Assembly: GCA_026008535.1 (NCBI GenBank)
Contig: BRKX01000014.1
Span: 52,377,006-52,441,005 of the forward strand
Origin: Perilla frutescens
Taxonomy: Eukaryota > Streptophyta > Magnoliopsida > Lamiales > Lamiaceae
Reading direction: 5' to 3'
DNA length: 64,000 bases
The position numbers and the translations under genes are program-made. Below, piece after piece: positions 25,734 to 37,370 of this stretch (the first letter of the stretch is position 1; every line of letters begins with the position of its first letter). Below the pieces are notes generated by a model. The model was not told the origin of the DNA. It worked only from the letters and a program-made list of their open reading frames with translations, and did no database searches.

Positions 25734-26276
25734 TGTTGTGGTATCGCCTAGCCAGGGATTGCACTTCTTTGTTTTCCTTACTCTAGCGGCCTCACACACT
25801 TGCTACTCAAGTAGCTAAGGCCCAAAACTTTACAGATGAATGGCTAAACAAACTATTACAGAGGATTTACAGTAGGAACAGTAGCAAAGGAGATTCACAG
25901 CAGGGACTTTAACTTGTTCTTTGCCTTGGACAGTGTCTCAGAGGTGTAGATCAGGAGGATCTACAGATCTTCTTCACAGGCAAGGGACGGTTGCGGCTTC
26001 AACTGAAAATACAGAGAAATAGGACAAGTTAGACACAGTGATATTGCAAATAATCAGAGCAGAGCAAAGAATAGCCAGAGATAGAATGAATCGGAATATC
26101 AATCGGTGGGAAAAGTGCTCTAGGCACAATTAGCTCAGATTTCCCACAAGCGGCGGCGCTAGCAACTCCGGCGACAGGAGATGCCCAGACCAGAGGTGTA
26201 ATACCCCAGAATTTTCATCATCCAAATTTAATTAATAATATAAAACTCACAATTAGAATAAGTATTATAGTTTATA

Positions 26277-26307
<31 letters not shown>

Positions 26308-26913
26308 TTAGAAAAACCAATATTTTTTTGTAGTGGACCATAATTATTTTTAGTGGGTCAATATTACTAGATTCCAAGAATAGATGCCAAATAATTAAAA
26401 TTTAGTCCTATTAATATAAGCCCAAGTGTTTTAAGGTGTCATCTTGAGGATAGGACACATGGAGTAACACTTGTCATACCCTAGACTATTCATTCATCTC
26501 TCTTAATAATTATTTTCGGATCATAGCAAAACATAATCTGCTCCTCTTTACTCTTCCTTCATGCATCTCTCCTCTTATATTTGGTTAATTGGTAAAGATA
26601 GTAATAAACATTTGTGATAATCTTCTTCCTCAAGATTTGCCATCAAATTCAAGTTTCTCTTGTAAGCTCCTATTCTTTTCTTTTGGTTTTTATTTTGGTG
26701 GGGGTTTTATTTTTCGCAAATTTAATGGAAATTAAGTAAATAAATTATGTAGAAATTTCGGAAAGGAGATGATGTTGGTGTTGGAAATCTGAATTCTAAA
26801 TTTAATGGATATCATGAAATAGTATTTGAAATTGCATGTGAAAATATAGAACTAAAATATTTGCAAAATCCCCCAAAACCTCCATTTTTGTATGGTTTTG
26901 TCTACTGTTGGAA

Positions 26914-26947
<34 letters not shown>

Positions 26948-27355
26948 AGTAAGAAAATAGGGTGATGCATATGTGAATCAAAATAAAAATAAAAATCTGT
27001 GCATGTGTGTGGAAGAAGGCCGACGAGTTTTGATAAAAGAAAAATTTCAACTGTAATGTTTATGTGGTTGTGCATGTGCGTAGAGAGAGAAAGGAGATGG
27101 TTCCTTAATTTTACTGTAGGTGTGTACTTGGTGAAGAGAAAGCATATGGTTGACTATCAAAATACTTTATATATTAAAATAAAGTTGTTGGTGGGGAAAG
27201 TTGTGCAGAGATTGTTTTTGAAAATTGATGATATTAAAATAGATATATAACCCATGTGCATGAGTTCTGTTGGTTTCCAAAATAAAAGGAGAAGAAGATA
27301 GATGAGTATAGAGACAAAGTAATTAATTGGTTTTGGTGCATGTGTGTGTACGAAA

Positions 27356-27356
<1 letters not shown>

Positions 27357-27412
<56 letters not shown>
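27357..27412. repeat. (GA)n microsatellite in the solo LTR
   Basis: An uninterrupted GA run of more than 50 bases within the solo LTR. Similar purine runs occur in the other LTR-like sequence near 53460-53640. Confidence 0.95.
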
Positions 27413-27414
<2 letters not shown>

Positions 27415-27693
27415 CTTATTTTTGTAAAACTTATGATTATTGGTATTGGTGTAGAGAAAGAGAGAGTATTATTTTGTTTGAATTAAAATACTTTGGAATA
27501 AATATGCATTAGTGTATAATGAAGAAGAATTGAATTTTCTTAAATTTGAGAATGGGTGTGGGCGTGAATTGTGTGTTGTGTGCGTGTGTATGTGTTTTTT
27601 TCATTTTATCTTAATTTCTCTTCTTTTCTTTTAATTTCAAATATTTTGCAATTTAGATTAATTAATTCTAAAACTGTATTATTTTCGAAAATG

Positions 27694-27912
27694 TTGTTTA
27701 GCCAAGTGGTTAATATATAATTTAAATAATCTTAAGTCTTGGGTTCAATTTCCCTTACTCTCATTTTTTACACCCTTTATCTTTACATTTTCTGCATTAG
27801 ATGATCTGTCTTAATTAATAAGTGATCTGCATTAATTTACAAAATTAATCTTTAGCCTAGTGGTTAAGGCTTGTCTTAATCCTTTAGAGGTTAAGGGTTC
27901 AAATCTCCTTAA
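27694..27912 (+). promoter_or_regulatory. Two tRNA-like A-box/B-box pairs (possible RNA polymerase III promoters)
   Basis: TTTAGCCAAGTGGTTAAT (27697-27714) with GGGTTCAATTTCCC (27741-27754), and TTTAGCCTAGTGGTTAAGG (27851-27869) with GGGTTCAAATCTCC (27895-27908). Both pairs resemble the internal A and B boxes of tRNA genes at normal spacing, and they are about 154 bp apart. No complete acceptor stem or cloverleaf is evident, so these are not called tRNA genes. They could be SINE-like heads or an old internal duplication in the LTR. Confidence 0.45.
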
Positions 27913-29469
27913 CTTCATTTTTTTATCTTTTTAATCATCTTTATTTTATTAATTTTATTTTATTTTTATATAATTTGAAATTTTAATATAATTACATTAT
28001 AACTTCAGATTATTCTATGATTTCTTAAATTCCTATATCATTAATTTCATCAACTAATTCCATGGGCATAAAATCTTATACTTTAGAATTTTTGCTAGCT
28101 AGCTCATGATTTAGGATTTAACTTGATATACCTCTAAGTCTTAGTCTTTATGTGTAGAACAAAACCCGGAACATCAGACTTAGGGGATTTCTAGAAGAAA
28201 CGTTAAAGCTTCAGCTATATTTAGCTTATCAGGTGGGCTATTCTATCTTTTTAAACTTTATATTTCGAGTTATTAAGCTCTGCTTTGCCTAAATTGCATA
28301 TATGATTATCTGTATTAAAAATATTTACATGCTACTGTATGTTGTCGGAGTCTCATATACCAGCGCTGTGTCAATGTGAGTAGCTACAGTATGCATGCTT
28401 TATTTGTCATGCCCTATTCCTTGTCGTGAAGACTAAAATGAACGGTTATACTCATTGGTGATACTCTTAAGACTTACGCGTTGATGATGTAGTAGAGGTT
28501 GCGGGCAGTGACTGATTACACACTTAGCGCTTCATGTTAAAGTATTTTGGTGAACTTAGGTTACTTTATATTCTAAAATCTCCTAAGTTTCACTACATGC
28601 ATAAATACAGATATATCACTTTTAGAAAACGAATTACATAAACTTCATTATGAAAACTTGCCCACTGAGTGCATTAGTACTCAGCCCAAATCTTTCAAAA
28701 TATTTTCAGGTCAGTAGACTGGCGCGTGGAAGTGACGATGCTGAGGAACGGGCTTTTGTTAATTATGTGTTTTTTTTTCTTTCCCCGTTGACTTCTCTTT
28801 TGTTCAAAGTCTTGCTTCCGCACTTTCGTTGTTATTGTTGTTAAATTATTCTATAACACCGATCTTCGTATTATCGTTAAACTAGGATTTTATAATTATA
28901 ATGCATGTTTGGTTTCTGAATTTTCTGTTAAGATTACCCCTTTCTTTCCCTCTTCTTAATTCCAACCCCCGTGGCGTTCATTTCCACGGTCTTTCGGGAC
29001 CGGGGCGCTACAAGAGGGGAAGGGGAAGAGGAAGCGGCAGCTAGGGTTTGAAGGGAACGGGGAACACTCAAACTTTCTCTCTCAAACACAGCTTCACCCA
29101 ACACTCATATGCCACTCAGGAATCACAACTCAAGATTCCGGCAAGAGAAACCGTGGGTGCAAGCTGAGAAAATCCAGAAAGAGAGAGAGAATAGGCTAGA
29201 TAGATCTGTGTTGTGAGTGTTGAAGGAGGAGAGGAGTCGAACTCCAGTTAAAGAGGCTTTTAGAGTATCGAGAAGCAGCGACTTCAATTATTAGGATTGA
29301 AGGGGAAGATGGACCGTCGGGTAGGGTTAGGGGTTTAGGGTCTTGGGCCGGGTAGTTATTTAATTAGGGACTGGGCCGAGAAATACAATTGGGCCAACTC
29401 CAACATTTGATTTGCACTGTTCCCGGTTTCTAACATATTCACTCCACATGTTTCCCAACTTACTGCTCC

Positions 29470-29583
29470 TCTCTCTCTCTCTCTCTCTCAGATGAGGAGT
29501 TTGGATTTGATGTGAGGCTTTCTGCGTGCAAGCTTAATTGGGATAATATTTTCCACTTAATTAATCAATCGATCACAAAAGGT
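29470..29583 (+). promoter_or_regulatory. Leader-like sequence B, copy 2
   Basis: Counterpart of 5803-5911: CT tract, GATTTGATGTGAGGCTTT, GCAAGCTTAATT and a donor-like CACAAAAG then GTTAGT (GT at 29582-29583). It lies about 9 kb upstream of the second CNL start, of which 1.8 kb is a later insertion. Role inferred. Confidence 0.3.
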
Positions 29584-30495
29584 TAGTCCACCTGTACTTC
29601 CTTCAACTTCCACTTGTAGGATATATATATATATATATATATATATAATTCGTAGCTGCCGAGATAGTGGAGAAAACTAACACTATTATGAATATTAATG
29701 GTTGGGTTTATTTGTGAAAAACAAATAAATTGAAACAAATCGCATATATAACATTCTTAATTTTAAAATTATGAGTAAAAAAAGTTGGATATAGGATAGT
29801 ACTTGGACAATTTTGTGTTAATTTTTCTTTAGTTCTTTTAAGGGTTACTTCCTTTGTTTTTTTCATTTTTAGAGCATTGATAGCTTATCAGTTCTTAATG
29901 AATTACAAATATTACATGTATTGCATGGAATATATGATTATTGTTTGTATGTTAATCAACCATATATATATATAAATATAACTATTAAATAACGATTTCT
30001 TTTTAGTTCATTCCATACCTAATTGCAATCTCTTCTATCTCTTCACATGTTGCAAAGTTTGATCAGTAATACCAATCAAATTGTACTTTGTAATTTATAA
30101 ATCACCTTTCATAGAAAAAGATAGTTAGAAAGGTAATATGAAATACATGATTATCATAAATAAATGCACAGCTTATATATATGTTGACCTAAGTGTATGT
30201 TTTGCTGTAACATTTGTGAGAACCATATTCCATGTCAAAACAACTTATCCACTCAATACAAAAGTTAAACCCTTTACAATTTATTCAGGACAAAATTTTT
30301 AAAAAATAACACAAAGCATGGCTACACAAACATTAATGGGCAATTTAGGCTCAAAAGAGCTTCCAAACGATAATTTATGAAATCAAGATAATGTACCAAT
30401 AGATGACCTACTATCATATTCTCATATTTAAACACAAAACACAATCTCAAGTAAGATATTTATACAAGTTCTAGAGATAATCATGCATAATTGAC

Positions 30496-32291
30496 GAGAA
30501 AATTTCACTTTTGGTCCCAAAGGACACGCCTTGCTCCCTTTTTGGTCCCAGCGCTGTCTATTTTGGTCCCAAATTTTTTTTACTATCAATTTTGACCTCT
30601 CCGTGACGGAAAACGTTAAATTTACTGTCGATTTTGGTCTCATTGCACTTTTAATTTCAGTCCCAAAGTAGCAATTAACCAACAAACAATAACATTATTT
30701 AGAGGCAATTTTGACATATTTTTATCATATTTTTGAGGGACATTCCACATATTTTTTGGAGGGATAATTGGCACTAAAATACATCAATATTCCCACAAAA
30801 CCAGCAAATCCAAATCAACTAAACCAAATCAATTTGGGTCTAAAACTCCAAATCTGCTGTTATGGGTCGAAAAAGGCAAAATTCTGGGCAAACTGCCCAG
30901 ATTTTGAAGTCCTCTTCATCCTCCAAAAAATCTGCCAAGAAATTGGCAAACATTGCCCATTCAACTGCTTCCAAATCTGCAAAACAAACAGCCAAAAATT
31001 CAGATTCATCTCCCAGAAATCAGCCCGTTAGTTCAGAAGCTCAAACAAAAAATCCCCACAAAAAAACTGCCCCAATTTTCAGTTCCAATCCTGGGAAAAA
31101 TTCAAACAAAAACTCAAAAACATCCCACCAGCTTTCTGATCCAACCTGCAACACCCACAGCCAAAATCTCATCTCCCTTCCTTCACCCTCTGCATCAGAT
31201 TACCCAAATCTCCTCCCTACCGTGTCTGGGATCGTCACCAGGTCCCAGAAATTCAAAAAACCAAACCTCCAGCCCCCACCGCAACCTGCCTCTCCTGCAG
31301 ACCCAACAGTCCGATCTGGACTGTCGCTGGATTCTGCTGATTCCTCCCCATCTGAATCAGCCCCTCTATCCCGTCACTTCACCAGGCAGCACCTTCCTTC
31401 ATCCCCACTACACTCCTCTCACACACCCCGAAACCATCCAGCCTCCCACTGCAATGCAACCCCCTGTAGCCCACACACCCATCCCCACATCCAGCAAGCC
31501 AAAAAAATCCCACCACACATATCTCCTTTTCCCCACAATCGCAGCACCACAACAAGAAAGGGAGGAAGAAACAGATGCAGAGAAAGAAACAGATGAGGAT
31601 TCATCCTCAGAGACAGAGGGAGAGATGTTACCTGAAATAGCCTCCCCAGACCTGCTCTCTTCCACGTCAGCCTCGTCGGACGACCTCTCAGACGAGGACA
31701 GACTCCCTCTCTCCCGCTCCTTTCTTCAGAAGTGCCACCCCCCTCCGATTAGCCGTGGATCGGATCTGGAGGCCGCCTCCCACATCTCCGCGCTCAAAGC
31801 TGTCGCTGCTCTCTTGTCGGAACCTCGGGAACCACCGCAGAACCCAACTGAACCCCGACAGCCCCCCAGGTGCGCGGCCGGCCGATTCACTTGTTTCCGG
31901 CGACAACGAAGCTCCCGAACTCATCGACCATGCTCCGGTGATGGACGCGAGTCCGGCTAGGGCCACGATCCCCTCCCAGAAAGCGGCGGCTGCCTTCTGC
32001 TTGGGAGAGAATGCTTTTTGGAATTTTTCAATTGGGTGGGAATTAGGGTTATTTTCTTTTGATTTGGGAATTTTAGTTCAATTTGGAGATAAATTGAGCA
32101 TGTGACTCACGTGCAATCACCCCTCCCTTAATCGGTCAAAGTGCCGTTTAAATCTTAGGGATTAAAATTGACAGTTTGAAATCTATAGGACTAAAGGTGA
32201 GTGATTTTTTTGAAAAATGACCAAAATAGACAATGTTGTGACCAAAAGGGGAGCAAGGCGTGTCCTATAGGACCAAAAGTGAAATTTTCTC
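30496..32291. mobile_element. Mutator-like element with long TIRs and captured or coding-like interior
   Basis: Starts GAGAAAATTTCACTTTTGGT and ends with its inverted repeat. The two ends match over about 72 bases with few differences. The flanking direct repeat CATAATTGAC (30486-30495 and 32292-32301) is present once at about 7082-7091 in copy 1, which proves the insertion. Long TIRs and a 9-10 bp target duplication are hallmarks of Mutator-like elements. There is no transposase. The interior is far more GC-rich than its surroundings and encodes proline/serine-rich frames, as in a gene-capturing (Pack-MULE) element or a nonautonomous derivative. Confidence 0.85.
30862..32105 (+). pseudogene. 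Unrecognised Pro/Ser/Lys-rich coding-like region inside the Mutator-like element
   Basis: The frame starts MGRKRQNSGQTAQ at 30862. It is Lys/Ser/Asn-rich, then Pro/Ser-rich, and runs to 31596. The plausible coding signal then shifts frame to an acidic stretch (EETDAEKETDEDSSSETEGE, near 31560-31620) and on to DLLSSTSASSDDLSDEDRLP. It seems to shift again near 31860 to a frame with DNEAPELIDHAPVMDASPAR, ending at 32105. No domain was recognised. Composition suggests a disordered N-terminal region of a larger protein, of host-gene or retroelement origin. At least two frame changes mean it is unlikely to make one long protein unless introns remove them. Confidence 0.5.
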
Positions 32292-33894
32292 CATAATTGA
32301 CCAATACACCGAGAAAAATAAGGCAAAGCATTGTCTTAGGCTCACAAGCTCACAACTCAATCATTATTCAAGACATAAATCACTCAAATTCCTCGTTGCA
32401 TGCTATCTCAAATCAAATCATTCTTATATTTACAACAATTTCTAATCAAAATTCTAAAATCATAAATACCAAAGCATAATTCATAAAGCATATAACAACT
32501 TAATTCAAAATATTTCACGCAAACAAGTTCAAAAACTTAAAAGATTCTCTAGATTTTAAATAAAAAAGGGACCAAAATTTACAGAAAATTGACAGTGTAT
32601 ATATATATATATATTTGTGCTTTCTTCATTAATGTTGTTCTAGATCTAGGATGTATTACTGCTAAACTTCAACCTGCATTTAGAACGCTGCATTATTATT
32701 TAAGGAAAAACGTTATTATAAAAAAAAACAAAATGACTTAGGAGTCTATTATCGAGCTACGCATTTCATTAAATACTTTTTTTTTTTTAGAAGGCATTTC
32801 ATTAAATACTTGACCTGCAATGAAAGGAAGCTCATTGTTAAACAATATGATTTTTTTTGGGGGGGGATTAGCTTTTTAGTCATCCTATATTCTACGTATT
32901 GTTTCAGATAAAATGATTAAGAAATATTGATGGACCAAAATTGAAATATTTATTTCATCCATATTGGTCAGCTGGTTGATGAGTTATTTGGGTTCTTTTT
33001 TATAATTTTAAAAAGTTGATGGACCAAAATCGAAATATTAAGAAAAATTAGAATTTTAACTTGTATGTAATCCAGTTCTGTAGTCTATCTCTGTTTCTTC
33101 CAAGTTTACATACATCCATGTTGTCCCCCCTCTCTCTCTCTCTCTCTCTCTCTGTGGTTTTCAGTTTTTATTTTTTTGAGCTACAATCTGTGATTGAGAG
33201 CGAAGCCATGAAGATCATTGGTTTTGCACGAGAAGGACCATGATAATTTGATGGATGCAAATTTCATTGGTAACGTTCCATCTTGTTTACACCAATGCTT
33301 AAACAATGAAGCCGTGAAGATCTTTTTGTTCGAAAAATTTGCATTGGTAACGTTCCTTTTTGTTTACACCAATGCTTTAATTTGATTTCTTTTGACCATT
33401 TCATGGTGTTTTTGAATGAATGATTCCATCAATTTAATTTCATTCTTATTCAATTTCTTCAATTTTGCAGACTTCATTATTCAGTTTTCTCATGAGCCAA
33501 CGGTCTTTTGCTCGCCTCTTTAATTGACTTGGCTTTAGTGCAAATTTTATTTTATTTTTTACACTTAATTTGATGTTATTTTGTGAAATTTTAGATTTTT
33601 TTTTTTTTTCTGAATTGAGCTTGATTTTTTTTTTCATTTGTCAATAGGTTCATGATTGATTCTAACTCTCATCGAAGAAACCAATATTTGATTTTATTAA
33701 ACTTTTAATCTTTAATGCTAAAATATAATTGTGTTGGCATATAACAATTTTATCAAAATTGTAATTAATTTATATTTTTGTCTTAAAAATAAAATACAAT
33801 ATTTTTATATTAATGTTAGTTGGGCCTTCTGAACAAAAATCATGCCTCTGTCACTATTTACGATGTGCTAATTATTAAAAGATTGAGAATTTTC

Positions 33895-34340
33895 TTGGTT
33901 GCATTATATTGTATCGATCTTCACCTGTAGGAGGAGTGATACTCATTTTTTAGAATATTATATAAAAGATAAAGAAGTATTTATTAAAATTTAAAAGAAA
34001 AGAAAAAATAAAAAGGCATGCAGGCACATAATTAAAAGAAAATATTAAAGAATGAAAAGCAGTATCTGATTCGAATCAATAATTGATCAACTATGTCCCA
34101 CATTTGTCTGCCACAAATGATTTTGCCCAAAGTCATGAAAACAGTAACATAAAGATTGAAATCAATAATTTATCTACTTTACTAATTTCCTGCAAAAATA
34201 AATTAAATTAATGAGAACTGCATGCAGAGAGAGAGCGCAAGGAAGAGCATATGAAATACTAATAGTTCATCAGAATTCCATTTGAGATCAGATCATGAAG
34301 CACCCTCCTTCTAAGCTACCATTTTAATAAAGGTACGTAT
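33895..34340 (+). repeat. Diverged direct repeat upstream of CNL 2, copy 1
   Basis: Resembles 36995-37370 in order: AAAAGATTGAGA, TGATACTCATTTTT, TATATAAAAGATAAAGAAG, CTGATTCGAAT, TGTCCCACATTTG and CCATTTGAGATCAGATC followed by TTCTAAGCTACCAT. Part of the block appears a third time at about 36840-36960. Noncoding. Confidence 0.65.
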
Positions 34341-36839
34341 TTATTCATTTTATATGTATCAGTAAATTATCATGAGATTTTTACTATTTTGGCCCAAACA
34401 TTATTTTTTGTTTACTTGCCAATTTGTGTTCGTAATTTGTTGTAGTTCATGCATTAAAACAGCTGAAAGCCAAGACTCATATTTTTCTCTCTAAAAAAAA
34501 GAAACGACCAAGACCTCATATCTAACATATAAATCATCAGATCAGAAACAATGTTCCATATATACCATATATACCATATATACCAAAACAATGTTCCACT
34601 TTTTAATTAATTTGTATTTATATGTTAAATTACTTGGGTGTTTTATCTATTATTTGCAAAGTATAAGTTAATTACTTCTACAACCCCACACTGTAATTAA
34701 TTACTATTAAAACATTATGAAAATCTCAATTTTACTGCCTCAAAAAAAATCTCAATTTTACCCCTAAAGATCATTATATTCTTCTTGACAATCCTCAATT
34801 CCATGAAGTTGAATTTTTAGTCATCTCTTACGCCACATCAAAGAACTGCGTAGTTTTGTAATAATTAGTTGAATTAAGATTTGAAGGAATCTAACTGCTG
34901 TTAAAATTTGAAGTAAAATATCTTTTTTTTTTAATTATTTTTAATAGGGATTGTCTAAATAGACCCTACAACTATTTTCTACGAGAGCACCTTCCTTCAT
35001 AAATAAATTTTTAGTTCAAATTGATCCTATATTCTTTTCAAACACTACCTCGTCGAGGAGAACATACGACCACAAGGTAACCAGCTGAAATTCGACACGT
35101 TTGGCCGGAAATTGAGGGAAAAAAATGTAGTTGTTTGCATTTGAAATTTTTTTGAACTTGTTCGAGCTCAATTTCAAGTCCAAATCTAGCAAATACATTT
35201 TTGGAACCCTTGAAATGTAAGGAACACACGATGGTATGCTTTAATTTGAAAAATATTCACTGAAATCAAAGATCCCAAATTTGGGGTTTTTTTAAAAATT
35301 CGAAACTTTTAACGCAAAAACGAAGATTGTATAATACCCATATTATATATACTTACGTAAGTGTACAAATGGAAGGTCAACTCTTGGTAGTATATATATT
35401 ATTAAATGTATAATATCTACAAAATCGGGTACATGCATGAAACCGTAAATTTCTTTTAGCAAACTCTTCATGTCATTAATCTGCAGTACAAGGTTTGATG
35501 TTTATAGGAATTAAGTTTAAATATGGTAGAAAATACTAAGAAACAAAATAAGAAGTCAATACTAAATGTGCTCTTTATTGTTTATGAACATTACAGACCA
35601 TATACATTGTTATATGTTTGGTACGTCTTTTATTTTTATTGCATAGGTTTGAACATGCATGAATCTTTCTAAAATAACTTAAAATGTGAATGAATGGAAG
35701 AATGCATAATAGTAGCATGAAGTGTACCTAGTGTTGATAATAATGCATATATGGGTACTACTTTTTATGAGTAAATTACACTTTTGTGTTATGGTTTCTG
35801 TGGTCTCCTGATTTTTCTTGTTTCTCCTTTTACCTATTTTGTGATTTGTTGTAAAATCTGTATTGGGTGTAGCAAATATCTTTGTAATTTTTTATGGGAA
35901 TTGATTTGTGAATAGAAGAAAAGCAGAAAACAGAGAAAGGAACTGGAGAGAGAGAATAAGGGAGGAATTAGAGTAATCTTTTTCATATCATTCCACTTAG
36001 GCACAAATGCCTATATAAAGCATACAATAACCGGGACCACAAAATGAAACAACAACCCCAGATAATTGCAATTGGACTAAGTCCTTCTTTGAGAAATAAA
36101 ATAACAAAGTAGATAAAGCCCGGTTCTGAAGTAGCCCATTACTCCTTTGCATGAATCCGACCCGCTGCTGGCCCAACCCTCTTTTGAAGACCGATCCCCA
36201 ATTCTTCTTCATTCCCTGAAATCCCTAAAAATCCTTTCTTGCGCTTCCCCAGTTCGCCGGTTTCCTCCACTCCGAACACCTCCCCCTCTTCTTCCTTTTC
36301 CGGTAGCGCTAGGGCCACAACATTTTTGTCCCGTAAGAATAGGGTCCAAACACTTTTAGTTCCAAAATGTACAATTTTGATCCCAAATTAATTTTTTTGA
36401 CACTTTTGATCTCACAGTTTATATTTCAACACCTCCTTCCTTCCACGTGTAGGATATATAATTTGTAGATGTTAATTAATTATTGTAATTAAATAATTAG
36501 ATAAATTTAGTAGAGTACTGTTTAGTTTTTATGGTTATGCTAAGCAGTTGGAAATACAACACTCACTTTGGACACCTGTTTGTTTTAGAATACATTCCAC
36601 GCTCCACCTCCGACTTCAATTTTAGTGAAGAACATTTTGTTTTTATGTACCGTATAAAAATCAGAGATTTCATAAAGAAGTTAAATTTTCTTATCTTATG
36701 ATGGTATATTGTTAGAAATGCAATGGTGTATACTCCTTTAATTTTCAAAACTTTACATTAAAGACAAGAAACTTTTGTTGAAATTAATAAAAAAGAAGAA
36801 AAAATGTCATATATTTAAACGAGCTAGAAACATAAATAA

Positions 36840-37370
36840 TGAAAATTAGTAGTATCTGATCTATTGAAATGGCTAATTGCCTAACTTAAGATAATGTCCC
36901 ACATTTGTCTGCCACGTTATTTTGCTCAGAATACTCAAAATAGTACGTAGTATACAAGATTGAAATCTATATATAATACGTGCTAAATTTTGCTAATTAC
37001 TAAAAGATTGAGAGTTTCACTTTACTATATTTCTCAGCTTCCTTTGTATGATACTCATTTTTCGGAATTTTATATAAAAGATAAAGAAGGTTTTATTAAA
37101 ATTAAAAAGAAAACGAAAAAGCAAAATGCATGCGCATAATTAAAAGAGAAAAATAAAAGTAGCATCTCTGATTCGAATGAATAATTAATGAAAATGTCCC
37201 ACATTTGATCAAAATCATGAAAACACATATGTAATACTAATATAGTTTATCAAAGAGAAAAATAAAAGTAGCATCAAATTAGAACTGCACATATATGTAA
37301 TACTAATATAGTTTATCAGAGTATTCCATTTGAGATCAGATCTGGCAGCTCTCCTTCTAAGCTACCATTA
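36840..37370 (+). repeat. Diverged direct repeat upstream of CNL 2, copies 2 and 3
   Basis: Carries the landmarks listed for 33895-34340, with TGTCCCACATTTG present twice (about 36894 and 37194). Local internal duplication of ATATATGTAATACTAATATA also occurs (about 37206-37315). It may be remains of duplicated promoter DNA. Confidence 0.6.

Larger units (their letters stand above)
26197..29012 (+). mobile_element. 2.8 kb solo LTR (gypsy type) inside the copia 5' LTR
   Basis: Starts TGTAATACCCC and ends GGGGCGCTACA, with target duplication AGAGG at 26192-26196 and 29013-29017. The uninterrupted copia 3' LTR has a single AGAGG at this point. There is no primer site, polypurine tract or coding region, so it is best read as a solo LTR left by LTR-LTR recombination. 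Length and termini fit long LTRs of Ty3/gypsy chromoviruses (Tekay/Del type), but the lineage is inferred. It contains (ATT)n at about 26280, (AT)n at about 26920, (GA)n at 27357-27412, and two tRNA-like A/B-box pairs near 27.7-27.9 kb. Confidence 0.85.
19914..29405 (-). mobile_element. Ty1/copia retrotransposon, Tork-like, with truncated 3' LTR
   Basis: Read on the minus strand, the 5' LTR (25734-29405, split by a solo LTR) starts TGTTGGAGTTGG and ends CAACA. A primer-binding site, gag-pol polyprotein, polypurine-like stretch (next to 20331) and 3' LTR (19914-20330) follow. The right flank TTTGA (29406-29410) matches the empty site near 5470 in copy 1. The left flank and about 430 bp of the 3' LTR are missing. 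RT and zinc-knuckle motifs resemble the Tork/Tnt1 lineage. One nonsense codon interrupts the polyprotein. Confidence 0.9.
25734..29405 (-). repeat. 5' LTR of the Tork-like copia, split by a solo LTR
   Basis: Minus-strand start TGTTGGAG at 29405 and end CAACA at 25734, giving the TGTTG...CAACA terminal inverted repeat of copia LTRs. Without the insertion at 26197-29012 and one copy of the duplicated target, the LTR is about 850 bp. The right part (29018-29405) is near-identical to the 3' LTR. Confidence 0.9.
17942..32581 (+). repeat. Segmental repeat, copy 2 (interrupted by nested elements)
   Basis: Counterpart of 2782-7371. Collinear blocks are 17942-19760, 29406-30495 and 32302-32581. Between them lie a copia element (19914-29405) and a Mutator-like element (30496-32291). 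The part corresponding to about 4641-5473 of copy 1 is missing, together with the outer end of the copia 3' LTR, so a deletion spans that junction. Leader-like blocks A and B recur at 17942-18251 and 29470-29583. No gene is seen in the repeat itself. Confidence 0.9.

Noticed and set aside
26999..27250. 83-residue open frame in the solo LTR
   Set aside because: No recognisable domain, AT-biased codons, and position inside an LTR argue against a gene.
27849..27912. tRNA gene
   Set aside because: A and B boxes are present but acceptor stem and anticodon arm do not form convincingly, so it is listed only as tRNA-like.
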